From Methanobacteriota archaeon (GTDB lineage Archaea > Halobacteriota > Methanosarcinia > Methanotrichales > Methanotrichaceae): 64,000 nucleotides of DNA. This document shows positions 51,581 to 60,900 of the stretch, in pieces. Position 1 is the stretch's first letter; every line of letters starts with the position of its first letter. The notes beneath the pieces are model-generated. The model was not told where the DNA came from. It worked only from the letters and a program-made list of their open reading frames with translations, and did no database searches. The translations under genes and the position numbers were made by a program. Location: assembly GCA_029553285.1 (NCBI GenBank), contig JAKPCO010000080.1, positions 62,001-126,000 on the forward strand. Direction: 5' to 3'.

Positions 51581-54229
51581 TCAGCGTGCAGCATGATGCC
51601 ACATCATCGACCTCTTCAGCACCTCTGCTATGACAATCACTATCGTCGAGACCAGCCAGACCTGCAGCCAGGAGTCCAGAGTCAGCGGCAGCGTCTCGAA
51701 TGCCCTCTGAAACACCGGAATGTAGATGACCATCAAGACGGATGCGAGCGAGGCCACGATCCCGGCGAGCAGCTTTCTGTTCCCCAGCGGGTTCATCTGC
51801 AGCAGAGAATGATGGAAAGATCTGCTGCTGTACGCATTGTATATAGCGCATATGCCGAGAGATGCGAATGCCACAGTTCTCGCGTAGCCGAGACCATCAT
51901 CGATGCTGATGAGAAACAGCCCCAGCGTTCCGATGAGCATCGCAGCCGACGTGCCGAGGGTGTATCTGAGAACATCCCTCGACAGGATCGGCTCCTTCGG
52001 GTTTCTCGGGCGCTCGTTCATCAGCCCGGACCTGGCGGGTTCCACAGCAAGGCCTATCGCCGGAAAGTCCTCTGCCACCACATTGATCCAGAGTATCTGG
52101 AGCGCTAGGAGCGGAGCAGGAAGGCCGAAAAGCACTGCAATCAGAATTACAGCCACCTCTGCGAACGTCACCGCCAACATGTATGATGACGCCTTCCTTA
52201 TGTTCTCATAGATCCTCCGCCCCTCCTCGACAGCTGCAACTATTGTGGCGAAGTTGTCATCCGCCAGAACCACGTCCGAGGCCTCCTTGCTCACGTCGGT
52301 TCCGGCCCGGCCCATCGCGATCCCGATATCCGCAGACCTCAAAGCAGGAGCATCATTCACACCATCACCGGTCATTGCAACAATATGGCCGTGCTCCTTC
52401 AGCGCCTTTATTATCCTCATCTTGTGCTCCGCCGTTGCCCTTGAGAACACAGAGATTCTCTCTATCCGATCGCTGAGCTCCTGATCGCTCATGCTGTCGA
52501 GCTCAGAGCCATCAAGAACTTCCCCGTTGAGCATGTGCAGCTCCCTTGCGATCGCCTCAGCGGTGCGCTTGTGATCTCCCGTGATCATCACCGGTCTTAT
52601 GCCTGCTTTCTTGCACACATCTATCGCTCCGAAGACCTCCTCACGCGGCGGATCCATCATTCCGAAGAGTCCTGTGAAGATCATATCCCGCTCCAGGACA
52701 TCCCTGCCCAGATCTCCGGATTCGATCTGTTTGAACGCGGCTGCCAGAACCCGCAGAGCCCTGCCCGCCATCTCGTCCGCGATCTCCAGAATCCTCCTCC
52801 TGTCCACGTCTGTAAGAGGTTTAAGACCGCTGGAGTCCATCGTGTATGCGCATCTCTCCAGGACAACCTCGACCGCGCCCTTCATCGAGACTCTGAGACC
52901 GCTGTCGCATTCATGCACCGTGGTCATTCTTCTGGTGTCGGATGCGAATGGGTACTCGGTGACCTCCCTGCACCTCTCGCGTATATCCAGACCTGCCTTC
53001 CTGGCGAGCACTATGAGGGCCCCTTCCGTCGGATCGCCAGCGATCCGCCATCCGTCCTCAAATATAATCTCAGAGTTGTTGCAGAGAGCGCCTGTGATTA
53101 TCGTCTCCTTCAAAGCATCAACAGATCCAGGATCGATCTCAGAGCCATCAATCTTGAACACACCCTCTGGCACATATCCTGAGCCAGTCACCTCGACCCT
53201 GCGCCCGCACCAGACCTCTCTCACACTCATCTCTCCCCTGGTCAGGGTGCCGGTCTTGTCTGTGCATATCACTGTCGTGGACCCGAGGGTTTCGACCGCG
53301 GGGAGCCTCCTCACTATCGCATTCCTTCTGGCCATGCTCTGCGTTCCATATGCCAGAGCGAGCGTCACAACGAACGGGAGGGCCTCAGGTATGCCGGCGA
53401 CCGCGAGAGCAGCTGCGATGAGAAGCGTGTCAAGAACAGGATAGCCCCTGTAGACCTGGACCGAGAAGACCACCAGGGCTGCGATGAAGACCAGAACCGC
53501 GAGGCTTTTTGAGAGTTGCTGCAGACGGATCTTGAGCGGAGGCTCTGCAGGGGTCTCCTGGATCATCCCCGAGATCCTTCCGAGCTCCGTGCTGGAGCCG
53601 GTGGACGTCACAACAGCCCTTCCGTTGCCGTAGGTGACCATGGTGCCCATGAAGAGCATGCTGCTCCGTTCCGCCAGAGGCGCGTTCTCCTCCACAGGTT
53701 CAGGGCTCTTTCTCACCGGATTGGACTCCCCGGTCAGCGATGACTCCACGGTCTCCAGGGCAGCTGCATCTAGTATCCTCGCATCCGCTGGGACTACATC
53801 GCCAGCCTCGATGTAGATAACATCCCCGGGCACGAGGTTTCTCGCCGGGACCGTGATCAGCCTGCCGCTCCTGAAGACCCTTGCCTCAGGGGCGACCATC
53901 TTTCTGAGCGCCTCCATCGCCCTCTCGGCTCTGTACTCCTGTACGAATCCCAGGATGGCTATGAACAGGATAATTCCGAGAACGACGACCGCATTAGATC
54001 TCTCCCCTGAGAGCCAGGATATCGCTGCTGCAGCCAGTAATACAAGAACCATGTAGTTCTCGAACTGTCGCAGGAGGATCCTGACCGGGCCTGGCCCGGA
54101 TATCCGGGCGAGATCGTTCGGCCCGAACCTCTCAAGACGGGTTGCTGCCTCGCCGTCCGAGAGTCCCTCAGGTTTGGAGTTCAGGAACTTCAGAGCCTCT
54201 TCAGGCGGCAGCGCATGCCAGTTCGCCAT
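51581..54229 (-). CDS. P-type cation-transporting ATPase (P2 type, Ca2+-ATPase-like)
   Basis: An 882-aa pump with the N-terminal cation-ATPase domain (GLSDGEAATRLERFGPNDLA), SSLTGESNPVRKS, the phosphorylation site CTDKTGTLTRGEM, and TGDGVNDAPALRSADIGIAMG. About ten membrane segments end in a C-terminal cation-ATPase domain. The region VAGIPEALPFVVTLALAYG in helix 4 is the P2-type PEGLP-like ion site. This fits Ca2+ export, though Na+ or other cations are possible. GTTAATAACA lies about 26 nt before ATG 54229, suggesting a leaderless mRNA. Confidence 0.93.
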   Translation of the reverse strand: MANWHALPPEEALKFLNSKPEGLSDGEAATRLERFGPNDLARISGPGPVRILLRQFENYMVLVLLAAAAISWLSGERSNAVVVLGIILFIAILGFVQEYRAERAMEALRKMVAPEARVFRSGRLITVPARNLVPGDVIYIEAGDVVPADARILDAAALETVESSLTGESNPVRKSPEPVEENAPLAERSSMLFMGTMVTYGNGRAVVTSTGSSTELGRISGMIQETPAEPPLKIRLQQLSKSLAVLVFIAALVVFSVQVYRGYPVLDTLLIAAALAVAGIPEALPFVVTLALAYGTQSMARRNAIVRRLPAVETLGSTTVICTDKTGTLTRGEMSVREVWCGRRVEVTGSGYVPEGVFKIDGSEIDPGSVDALKETIITGALCNNSEIIFEDGWRIAGDPTEGALIVLARKAGLDIRERCREVTEYPFASDTRRMTTVHECDSGLRVSMKGAVEVVLERCAYTMDSSGLKPLTDVDRRRILEIADEMAGRALRVLAAAFKQIESGDLGRDVLERDMIFTGLFGMMDPPREEVFGAIDVCKKAGIRPVMITGDHKRTAEAIARELHMLNGEVLDGSELDSMSDQELSDRIERISVFSRATAEHKMRIIKALKEHGHIVAMTGDGVNDAPALRSADIGIAMGRAGTDVSKEASDVVLADDNFATIVAAVEEGRRIYENIRKASSYMLAVTFAEVAVILIAVLFGLPAPLLALQILWINVVAEDFPAIGLAVEPARSGLMNERPRNPKEPILSRDVLRYTLGTSAAMLIGTLGLFLISIDDGLGYARTVAFASLGICAIYNAYSSRSFHHSLLQMNPLGNRKLLAGIVASLASVLMVIYIPVFQRAFETLPLTLDSWLQVWLVSTIVIVIAEVLKRSMMWHHAAR

Positions 54230-54542
54230 AAGCTCGCAGTCTGTGGTCGGTGTTATTAACCCTTATGATCGCAAACGTCATCATCTGGGAGGGACCTGTC
54301 CGAGCAGGAGATTGTGCCAGAAATTTGGGCCTTACAGCTTTTGCATGCTGGAGACACTTAACCGGATACGCCCTGCTCCAGGAACCTGTCCGGATAGGTA
54401 TCGAGCACCTTCTCCATCAAAAGCAGCAAGCCACAGATTTCTGAAGTCAGCTCTTATTCAGACACATCCTACTTCAGTGCAGCAAAAGATTAAGGGGGAG
54501 GAGGTTGAAACAGATTGTTGCAAGTCAACTGGGGTTATGTGA
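54230..54542. other. Divergent promoter region
   Basis: No gene seen. It holds the TATA-like element of the pump gene (about 54251-54260, minus strand) and AAAAGATTAAGG (54483-54494), a possible promoter for the aldolase. A short phrase ACCTGTCCG occurs twice, near 54294 and 54393. GGAGGAGG at about 54498-54505 is too far from the aldolase ATG to be its ribosome-binding site. Confidence 0.45.
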
Positions 54543-55436
54543 ATGGATCTGAATGTGCCGCTTGATGTTCCGAGAAATGCCCGGGATGAGTACATCAGGA
54601 ACTACACGGAGATCACAAAGGGCTCAGGAAGGCTGATGCTGTTTGCGGGCGATCAGAAGGTCGAGCATCTGAACGATGACTTCTACGGTCCGGGGATTGC
54701 AGAGGACGATGCGGATCCGGAGCATCTCTTCAGGATAGCGAGCCGGGGCAGGATCGGCGTTTTTGCGACGCAGCTCGGCCTGATCGCCAGATACGGCATG
54801 GATTATCCAGATGTTCCTTATCTGGTCAAGCTGAACTCCAAGACGAATCTTGTAAAGACATCACAGGCAGATCCCCTGAGCAGGGCGTGGATCGATGTCC
54901 AGCAGGTCATGGAGTTCAGGAGGGAGAGTGGACTCAGGATACTGGGCGTCGGCTACACGGTGTACCCGGGGAGCGAGCACGAGGTTGTGATGCTTAGAGA
55001 GGCAGCCCAGGTGGTACACAAGGCCCACAGGCACGGGCTTGTTGTTGTTCTCTGGATGTACCCCAGGGGCAAGGCTGTGAAGGACGAGCACGACCCGCAT
55101 CTGATCGCTGGAGCGTGCGGGGTTGCAGCCGCTCTGGGAAGCGATTTTGTTAAGGTGAACTATCCCAGGGCTGAGAATCCAGCTCTGGCATTCAGGGAGG
55201 CTGTGCTGGCCGCCGGCAGAACAAAGGTGGTATGCGCCGGCGGATCAAGTGATGATCCTGAGACGTTCCTCCGGAGACTCCATGAGCAGATCCACATCTC
55301 AGGCGCATCCGGAAACGCCACCGGCAGGAACATACACCAGAAGAGGCTGGAGGATGCGATCAGGATGTGCAACGCGATATACGCCATAACTGTAGAGAAC
55401 AGATCTCTGGAGGAGGCGCTGCGCATGCTGCGGTGA
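54543..55436 (+). CDS. Class I fructose-bisphosphate aldolase (DhnA type)
   Basis: A 297-aa TIM-barrel aldolase of the archaeal DhnA family. It has LMLFAGDQKVEHLNDDFYG (substrate region), a central YTVYPGSEHE and the Schiff-base lysine in SDFVKVNYPRAE, followed by VVCAGGSSDDPETFLR. It should act in gluconeogenesis and glycolysis; related enzymes make aromatic amino-acid precursors, so the exact substrate is not certain. Single gene. Confidence 0.86.
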   Translation: MDLNVPLDVPRNARDEYIRNYTEITKGSGRLMLFAGDQKVEHLNDDFYGPGIAEDDADPEHLFRIASRGRIGVFATQLGLIARYGMDYPDVPYLVKLNSKTNLVKTSQADPLSRAWIDVQQVMEFRRESGLRILGVGYTVYPGSEHEVVMLREAAQVVHKAHRHGLVVVLWMYPRGKAVKDEHDPHLIAGACGVAAALGSDFVKVNYPRAENPALAFREAVLAAGRTKVVCAGGSSDDPETFLRRLHEQIHISGASGNATGRNIHQKRLEDAIRMCNAIYAITVENRSLEEALRMLR

Positions 55437-55878
55437 ACCCGGAATTCCCACATCCATGGGATCCAGGCCTGTTTGATGCACAGAGATCCGCGATCACTTC
55501 ACCATTCGATTCACGACGCTAAGGGGTTGCACCCGGCGGGCGGAGATCTTTTCGCATGATTTTGCTGTGTTGGACAAGTCCTGAAAATCGGTAAGCAGAA
55601 GAAGATTCCAGGAATGGATGGGGAATAGACCGGAATCGACATCTAGAGACGAAAATATGAAAAAGTTATCCAACACACAACATGATTTAAGACGTATATG
55701 TACAGCCATTGGAAGATCCAGGCATTTCAGGCCGCAGAGTGCTCACAAGCCTAAAAGCGTATCGCATCTCTGAACCGGCTCTCCTCCAGGCATCATGAAA
55801 TGGATGGATGAAGCATCTCTATCAGAGATGACGATAAAATTTAAATCAAGTAATGATGATATTTCATGTGAAGGGGGT
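55437..55878. other. Intergenic region with a small mobile element
   Basis: No gene seen. It contains the 118-bp element at 55563-55680. AAATTTAAATC near 55838-55848 fits a TATA box for the secreted protein downstream. A minus-strand 71-aa frame at 55494-55709 spans the element and is not accepted. Confidence 0.5.
55563..55680. mobile_element. Third-type MITE-like element
   Basis: A 118-bp segment bounded by the perfect 8-bp direct repeat CATGATTT (55555-55562 and 55681-55688). Its ends are imperfect inverted repeats: TGCTGTGTTGGACAA on the left, and TTGTGTGTTGGATAA reading in from the right, sharing TGTGTTGGA. No coding sequence inside. It is unrelated to the CGCTCTTAT family. Confidence 0.78.
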
Positions 55879-56562
55879 ATAAAGACGAGATTTCTCATTC
55901 TCATGGCTGTGCTCATGGCGATCGGCTCAGCTGCTGCGGACGAGAGCTACGGCTCCAAGGTCCTGCCATACGATGCTGATGAGTCGAGAGCACTCAGCGC
56001 GTTCTCATCCGCGCCTGTGTTCGCTTACTCGGATGCAAACATGCGTGGGATCTTCGATATATCGGACCCTGTTTATATCGATGTGGATCCCTCAGATGAT
56101 GTGGTCAACGAAAACGATGTGAGGCTGACGCCTTTCGGATCGTATCCTGCCGGAAGCCAGGTCAGGCTCGGCGATCAGGATTACGGGTACAAGCTCAAAC
56201 CATTCGGCATCAATGGCATGCCCGGCGCGCAGCTTGTCTACTTCGATGTTGATGGCGACGGAGCATACAGCATCGTGGACCCTGTTTACCTTGACGTCGG
56301 GCCAGAGTACGGCAGGATCGATGCAGGAGATGTGCGCATAACAGGCTATATGACGCTCCAGGCGGGAAGCAGGGTCAGAGATTCGGATCCTGACAACGAC
56401 AAGCCCGCGCCTGTCCTGCCAGGGCTGCTGTGCTTCATGAACCTGAACGGAAACATAAACAGTGGTGGCTGGGCGATCTATGACCAGGGAGATCGCATAT
56501 ACGTGGATACACAGTATCCTTTCTATACCGTGACCGTAAATGATATAAGACTCTTTATATAA
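55879..56562 (+). CDS. Secreted protein with dockerin-like Asp-rich repeats; start unusual
   Basis: About 227 aa. KTRFLILMAVLMAIGSAAAD is a clear signal peptide, followed by three imperfect repeats with calcium-loop-like DVDGDGAYSIVDPVYLDV, FDISDPVYIDVDPSDDVVNE and a third degenerate one. Each repeat ends with NDVRLTPFGSYPAGSQV-like text. No ATG, GTG or TTG stands in frame directly before the signal peptide: AAGGGGGT is followed by ATA at 55879. Initiation at ATA is therefore possible. The alternatives are ATG 55828 (about 20 extra residues) or ATG 55903 inside the signal. The function is unknown. Confidence 0.7.
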   Translation: MKTRFLILMAVLMAIGSAAADESYGSKVLPYDADESRALSAFSSAPVFAYSDANMRGIFDISDPVYIDVDPSDDVVNENDVRLTPFGSYPAGSQVRLGDQDYGYKLKPFGINGMPGAQLVYFDVDGDGAYSIVDPVYLDVGPEYGRIDAGDVRITGYMTLQAGSRVRDSDPDNDKPAPVLPGLLCFMNLNGNINSGGWAIYDQGDRIYVDTQYPFYTVTVNDIRLFI

Positions 56563-56699
56563 AGATACATTCCGCATAGCCGGAGCGCGAGGACGACGTG
56601 ATTGCCCTGCAGATGTACTGATGAGACTCTGCCCAAGCCGGCCTGCAACCCCGGCTCTGCGATGGCAAATATTAATATTAGCAGACATACCTGGTATCC

Positions 56700-57338
56700 A
56701 TGCTCAGATGCCACTGGTATCATGCAGCCCTTCTGCTCGTACTCATGTTTTTCTGCACAGGCGAAGGGCTGGCTCAGAACGCAACCACAGATCAGCCTGT
56801 CCTCGAGGGTATATGGAGAGTATCGCTCGGCCAGAATGCCGTGACCATGCTTCTCCATCAGTTCGAGGGCCAGCTCTTCGGTTCCGCCAGCTCCTCTGAG
56901 GAGGCCTGGAACGGCGCTGTTATGGGCTCGATGAACAACAGCACTCTGGAGCTGACGATCACGTTCTTGAGAGATGGCGGTATCGCTGAAATAAGGCTGA
57001 TCGGGAGATGCTCGGACGAGGAGATGCGCGGAACATTCTACAGATCCGACAGCACCGGAAATGCTGAGAGCGGAGAGTTCGAGGCGATCCTGATAAATCC
57101 AGATACCTCTGGATACACGCCCGTCAAGGAGGCGCAGTCAGAGGTTGGCGCATCACAGCCTGCTGCAATCACATCCGGCAACACAACATCCGCGGAACCA
57201 TCTGAGGCGCAGGCCACGGGCGCCCAGAGCAGGTACACAGATGTTCACTCCCTGGCGCATCTCGTGCCTCCTGCGGCCGGTGTGATTCCACCTGGCATCA
57301 ACATGGGCGGAGCTGGCGGCATGGGGATGATGGGATAG
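56700..57338 (+). CDS. Hypothetical secreted protein
   Basis: A 212-aa protein with a signal peptide (HAALLLVLMFFCTGEGLAQ), a beta-rich central domain of about 110 residues (PVLEGIWRVSLGQNAVTMLL, then TFYRSDSTGNAESGEF), and a low-complexity tail rich in Ala, Ser and Thr ending GGAGGMGMMG. No family recognised. AATATTAATATT about 30 nt upstream of the ATG suggests a leaderless mRNA. The stop codon abuts the ATG of the next gene, so the two are co-transcribed. Confidence 0.75.
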   Translation: MLRCHWYHAALLLVLMFFCTGEGLAQNATTDQPVLEGIWRVSLGQNAVTMLLHQFEGQLFGSASSSEEAWNGAVMGSMNNSTLELTITFLRDGGIAEIRLIGRCSDEEMRGTFYRSDSTGNAESGEFEAILINPDTSGYTPVKEAQSEVGASQPAAITSGNTTSAEPSEAQATGAQSRYTDVHSLAHLVPPAAGVIPPGINMGGAGGMGMMG

Positions 57339-57947
57339 ATGCTCTCTCATCTAATTTACGATGTGACACATGCGATAAACAGCAGTCTGCCCGTATACCC
57401 AGGAGATCTGGGGTTCTCAAGAGAGGTGCTGAAAAGCCTGGAATGGGGGGATCCGTACACGCTCTCCGCTCTCCATCTCAGCGCCCACGCAGGCACGCAC
57501 ATCGACGCACCCTCACATTTCATCAGAGGCGGCAGATCTGTTCATGAGATACCGATCGAGAGTTTGATCATGATGGTGGATCTCATCGACTCCGGGACTG
57601 TTGTCTCTCCTGAGAATCTATCGGGCCTGAACCCCCTCGCAGAGGGCGTAATATTCAGAACAGGATCTCTCGCGGGACACATCTCGGAGAGCGCCGCCAG
57701 AGCATGTGTGGATCTCAGATTAAAACTAATCGGAACAGATGCGCTCTCAGTGGACAGCCCAGAGGAGGATGCTGTGCACAGGCTTCTGCTATCAAATGAC
57801 ATGCTGATCCTGGAGGGGTTGTATCTGGAAGGCGTTCCAGCCGGCGTGCACACGCTCCTCTGCATGCCGCTTAAGATCGAGGGCGCCGAGGCATCTCCGG
57901 TTAGAGCCATCCTGGCTCCGGCTGAGTGGCATCGCTGGATCCCCTGA
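57339..57947 (+). CDS. Cyclase-family metal-dependent hydrolase (kynurenine formamidase-like)
   Basis: A 202-aa protein of the cyclase/kynurenine formamidase family. It has YDVTHAINSSLPVYPGD and the metal motif SAHAGTHIDAPSHF (HxGTHxDxPxHF), then IFRTG and LEGLYLEGVPAG. The substrate is unknown; archaeal members are mostly uncharacterised. It starts right after the stop of the secreted protein and precedes the histidine kinase by 37 nt. Confidence 0.88.
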   Translation: MLSHLIYDVTHAINSSLPVYPGDLGFSREVLKSLEWGDPYTLSALHLSAHAGTHIDAPSHFIRGGRSVHEIPIESLIMMVDLIDSGTVVSPENLSGLNPLAEGVIFRTGSLAGHISESAARACVDLRLKLIGTDALSVDSPEEDAVHRLLLSNDMLILEGLYLEGVPAGVHTLLCMPLKIEGAEASPVRAILAPAEWHRWIP

Positions 57948-57984
57948 GATCTCCGTCTCCAGGTCGAATTCATGAGGGAATGGT

Positions 57985-60900
57985 ATGGATGCTGATCAAC
58001 CAGCAGTATATGTATTTGATGATGAAGGCCGTCTCAGATACCTGAGCAGGACCGCTGAAATGCTGTCAGGGAGAATCTCGAGATGCAGATCCATCTATGA
58101 GCTTCTGGGGGTGTCATGCGGCGACTCCCTGGCCTCCGCAGTTGTATCCGGTTCTCCCTCGAGGATCAGGGCGCGGATAGGCAGCTCCAGTTCCGAGATG
58201 CCCCTCTCTGTTATCCCCCTCAGGGATGCCGACGGCTCCAGTGGGCTGATGGTCATCTCCGACCTCTCAGGTTCTTTTGAGGAGAGGAGAGAGGAGCGGT
58301 GGTACCGGACCGCGCTCGAAAGATCCAGAGAGGCTGTCTTTTTTGTGGAGGCTGAGAGCAGAAGGATCCTCGATGCTAACGCAGCCTTCCAGGAGCTGCT
58401 GGGGTACCCTCCGGAGGAGATCCAGTCTCTCACACTCTACGACATAATGGAGCAGGACAGGGAGGAGATCGATGAGATACTCAGGCAGGCGATGAGACAG
58501 GAGACCGAGAGCGTCCAGGCGTACAGATCCATCGACGGCTCGAGCATCCAGATGAGAGGGAGGTTCAGCCCGATCGAGGGCGATGGGACGCTGTGCGTCT
58601 TCCTCTCCCCCCCTGAGATGGAGGATTACATCCAGAAGAGAGATGTGCTCCTCGCCGGCGTCGCCATGGCTGCAAACCAGCTCCTGACAGTGGATGGATT
58701 TGAGAAAAGTTTGATTAACGCGCTCGAGTTCCTCGGATCCGCAGCGGATGTCGATCGTGTTTACATCTATCAGAACACCGAGTCCGGGGATGAGGCTGTG
58801 CTCAGGTTCAGGTGGGAGAGGAACAGTGTTCACGTGAGCCTGGATGAGAGGATTCGCTATGATGAGCTCCCGCGCTGGAGCGAGCGTTTCCTGAACGACA
58901 GGCCTGTTCATGGAATAGTGGACGAGATGCCTCCGCAGGAGCGAGATCTGCTGAAATGCCGCGGCGTGCGATCAGTTCTGATATTCCCCATCACAATAGC
59001 GGACAGGCTCTGGGGGTTCATGGGGTTCGAGGACTGCGAGCGGGAGCGATCCTGGAGCTGGAACGAGATATCCATACTCATGCTTGGGGTGGCCAGCATA
59101 GGCGGTGCGATAGCGAGAAGTGAGGCTGAGGAGAACCTCCGCAGGAGCGAGGAGAGGTACAGGGAGCTCGTCGAGAACGCGAACAGCATAATCCTGAGGC
59201 TGGACAGAAGAGGGAATGTGAGGTTCATCAACGAGTTCGCACAGCGGTTCTTCGGCTACTCGGAGAGCGAGATCCTGGGGAAGTGCGTTATGGGTACACT
59301 CGTCCCTGATATCGAGTCAACTGGAAGGGACCTCAGGGGGATGATCGCAGAGATACTCAAAGCGCCTGAGGACTACAGGACGAATGTGAATGAGAACATG
59401 AAAAAGAACGGAGAGCGCGTCTGGATCGCATGGACGAACAAGCCCATCGTCTCTGAGAGCGGGGAGATGGAGATCCTGTGTATTGGGAATGATATAACGG
59501 AGCTCAGAAGCGCGAAGGAACGTCTCGAATCGATGAACCAGAGGCTTCTGGAGATAATAGAGTTCCTTCCGGATGCGACTCTTGTTGTGGATGCCGATGG
59601 CAGGGTGGTGGCCTGGAACAGGGCTATGGAGGAGATGACAGGGATATCGAAGGGCGAGATCCTCGGGAGGGGAGATTTTGCCTATGCTCTGCCGTTCCAC
59701 GGATGCAGGAGGCCGATGCTCATAGATCTCGTCATGAGATATGATGATCATATCGCATCCCTTTATGAGAATCTTGAAAAGAGGGGAGACACACTCTATG
59801 CCCACGTCCATGTGCCATCGCTCTACAGCGGACGGGGTGCGTATCTCTGGGTCAAGGCATCTCCGCTCAGGGACAGAGATGGGAGGGTCGTGGGCGCGAT
59901 CGAGTCGATGAGGGACATCACCGAGAGCAGGCTTGCTGAGATGGAACTGCTCAGAAGAGACAATCTTCTTGCGGGATCGGCTCTTGCGATAAGCAGTCTT
60001 TTCTCTGGAGAGGATTACGAGTCGTCGATCAACGAGGCGATGCAGATTCTGGGGCTGATCTCACAGGTGGACCGCGTCTACGTCTTCGAGAACCATGTGG
60101 GGGATGAGCCACAGCTCTGTCTGAGGTTCGAGTGGTGCAGGGATGGAATCAGGAGCTGGATGGACAATCAGATCTTCAGGAGCCTCTCGTACAGCAGGTT
60201 CTTCCCCGGATGGTACGAGGTTCTGAGCTCTGGCAGGGTCATAAAGGGCATTGTGCGCGATCTTCCATCTCCGGTGAGGGAGATCCTGGAGCCGTATGGT
60301 GCTCTATCCATCCTCATAGTCCCGATCACTGTCGGTGGGAGGTTCTGGGGCATCGTCGGATTCGATGATACAACCTGCGAAAGAGTGTGGACCGATGCAG
60401 AGGTCTCGATCCTGGTCGCCTCTGCCAGCACCATAGGAGAGGCGGTGGCGAAGAATGATGCCATAGAGCGGATGCGGCTCCTCGAGTCCGCAGTGGTCAA
60501 CAGCAACGACGCGATCGTCATAGCCGCGCCCGATCCATCTGATGGGATGCCCAAGATAGTTTACGTGAACGATGCATTCACCAGGATGACAGGATACGAG
60601 AGAGAGGTGGTGCTTGGAAGGTATCCAGATTTCCTTGAGGGGCCGGAGACTGATAGATCTAAGACTGTGGAGATCCTGGAGGCGGTCAGGAAGGAGCAGC
60701 CTGTGAGCCTGGAACTCGTGAACTACAGGAAGGACGGCTCCAGGTTCTGGGTCGAGCTGAACATCTTCCCGGTCAGGGATCACAGGGGCGAGGTCACCCA
60801 CTGGGTATCGATACAGAGGGATACGACCGAGAGGAGGCTCGCCGAGGAGCGTCTCAGGCGGAGCGAGCTCCTGATGAGATCCATGACGGAGAGCATACCC

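Noticed and set aside
55494-55709. Minus-strand 71-aa frame
   Set aside because: It crosses the 118-bp mobile element including both target repeats, so it is not a natural gene.
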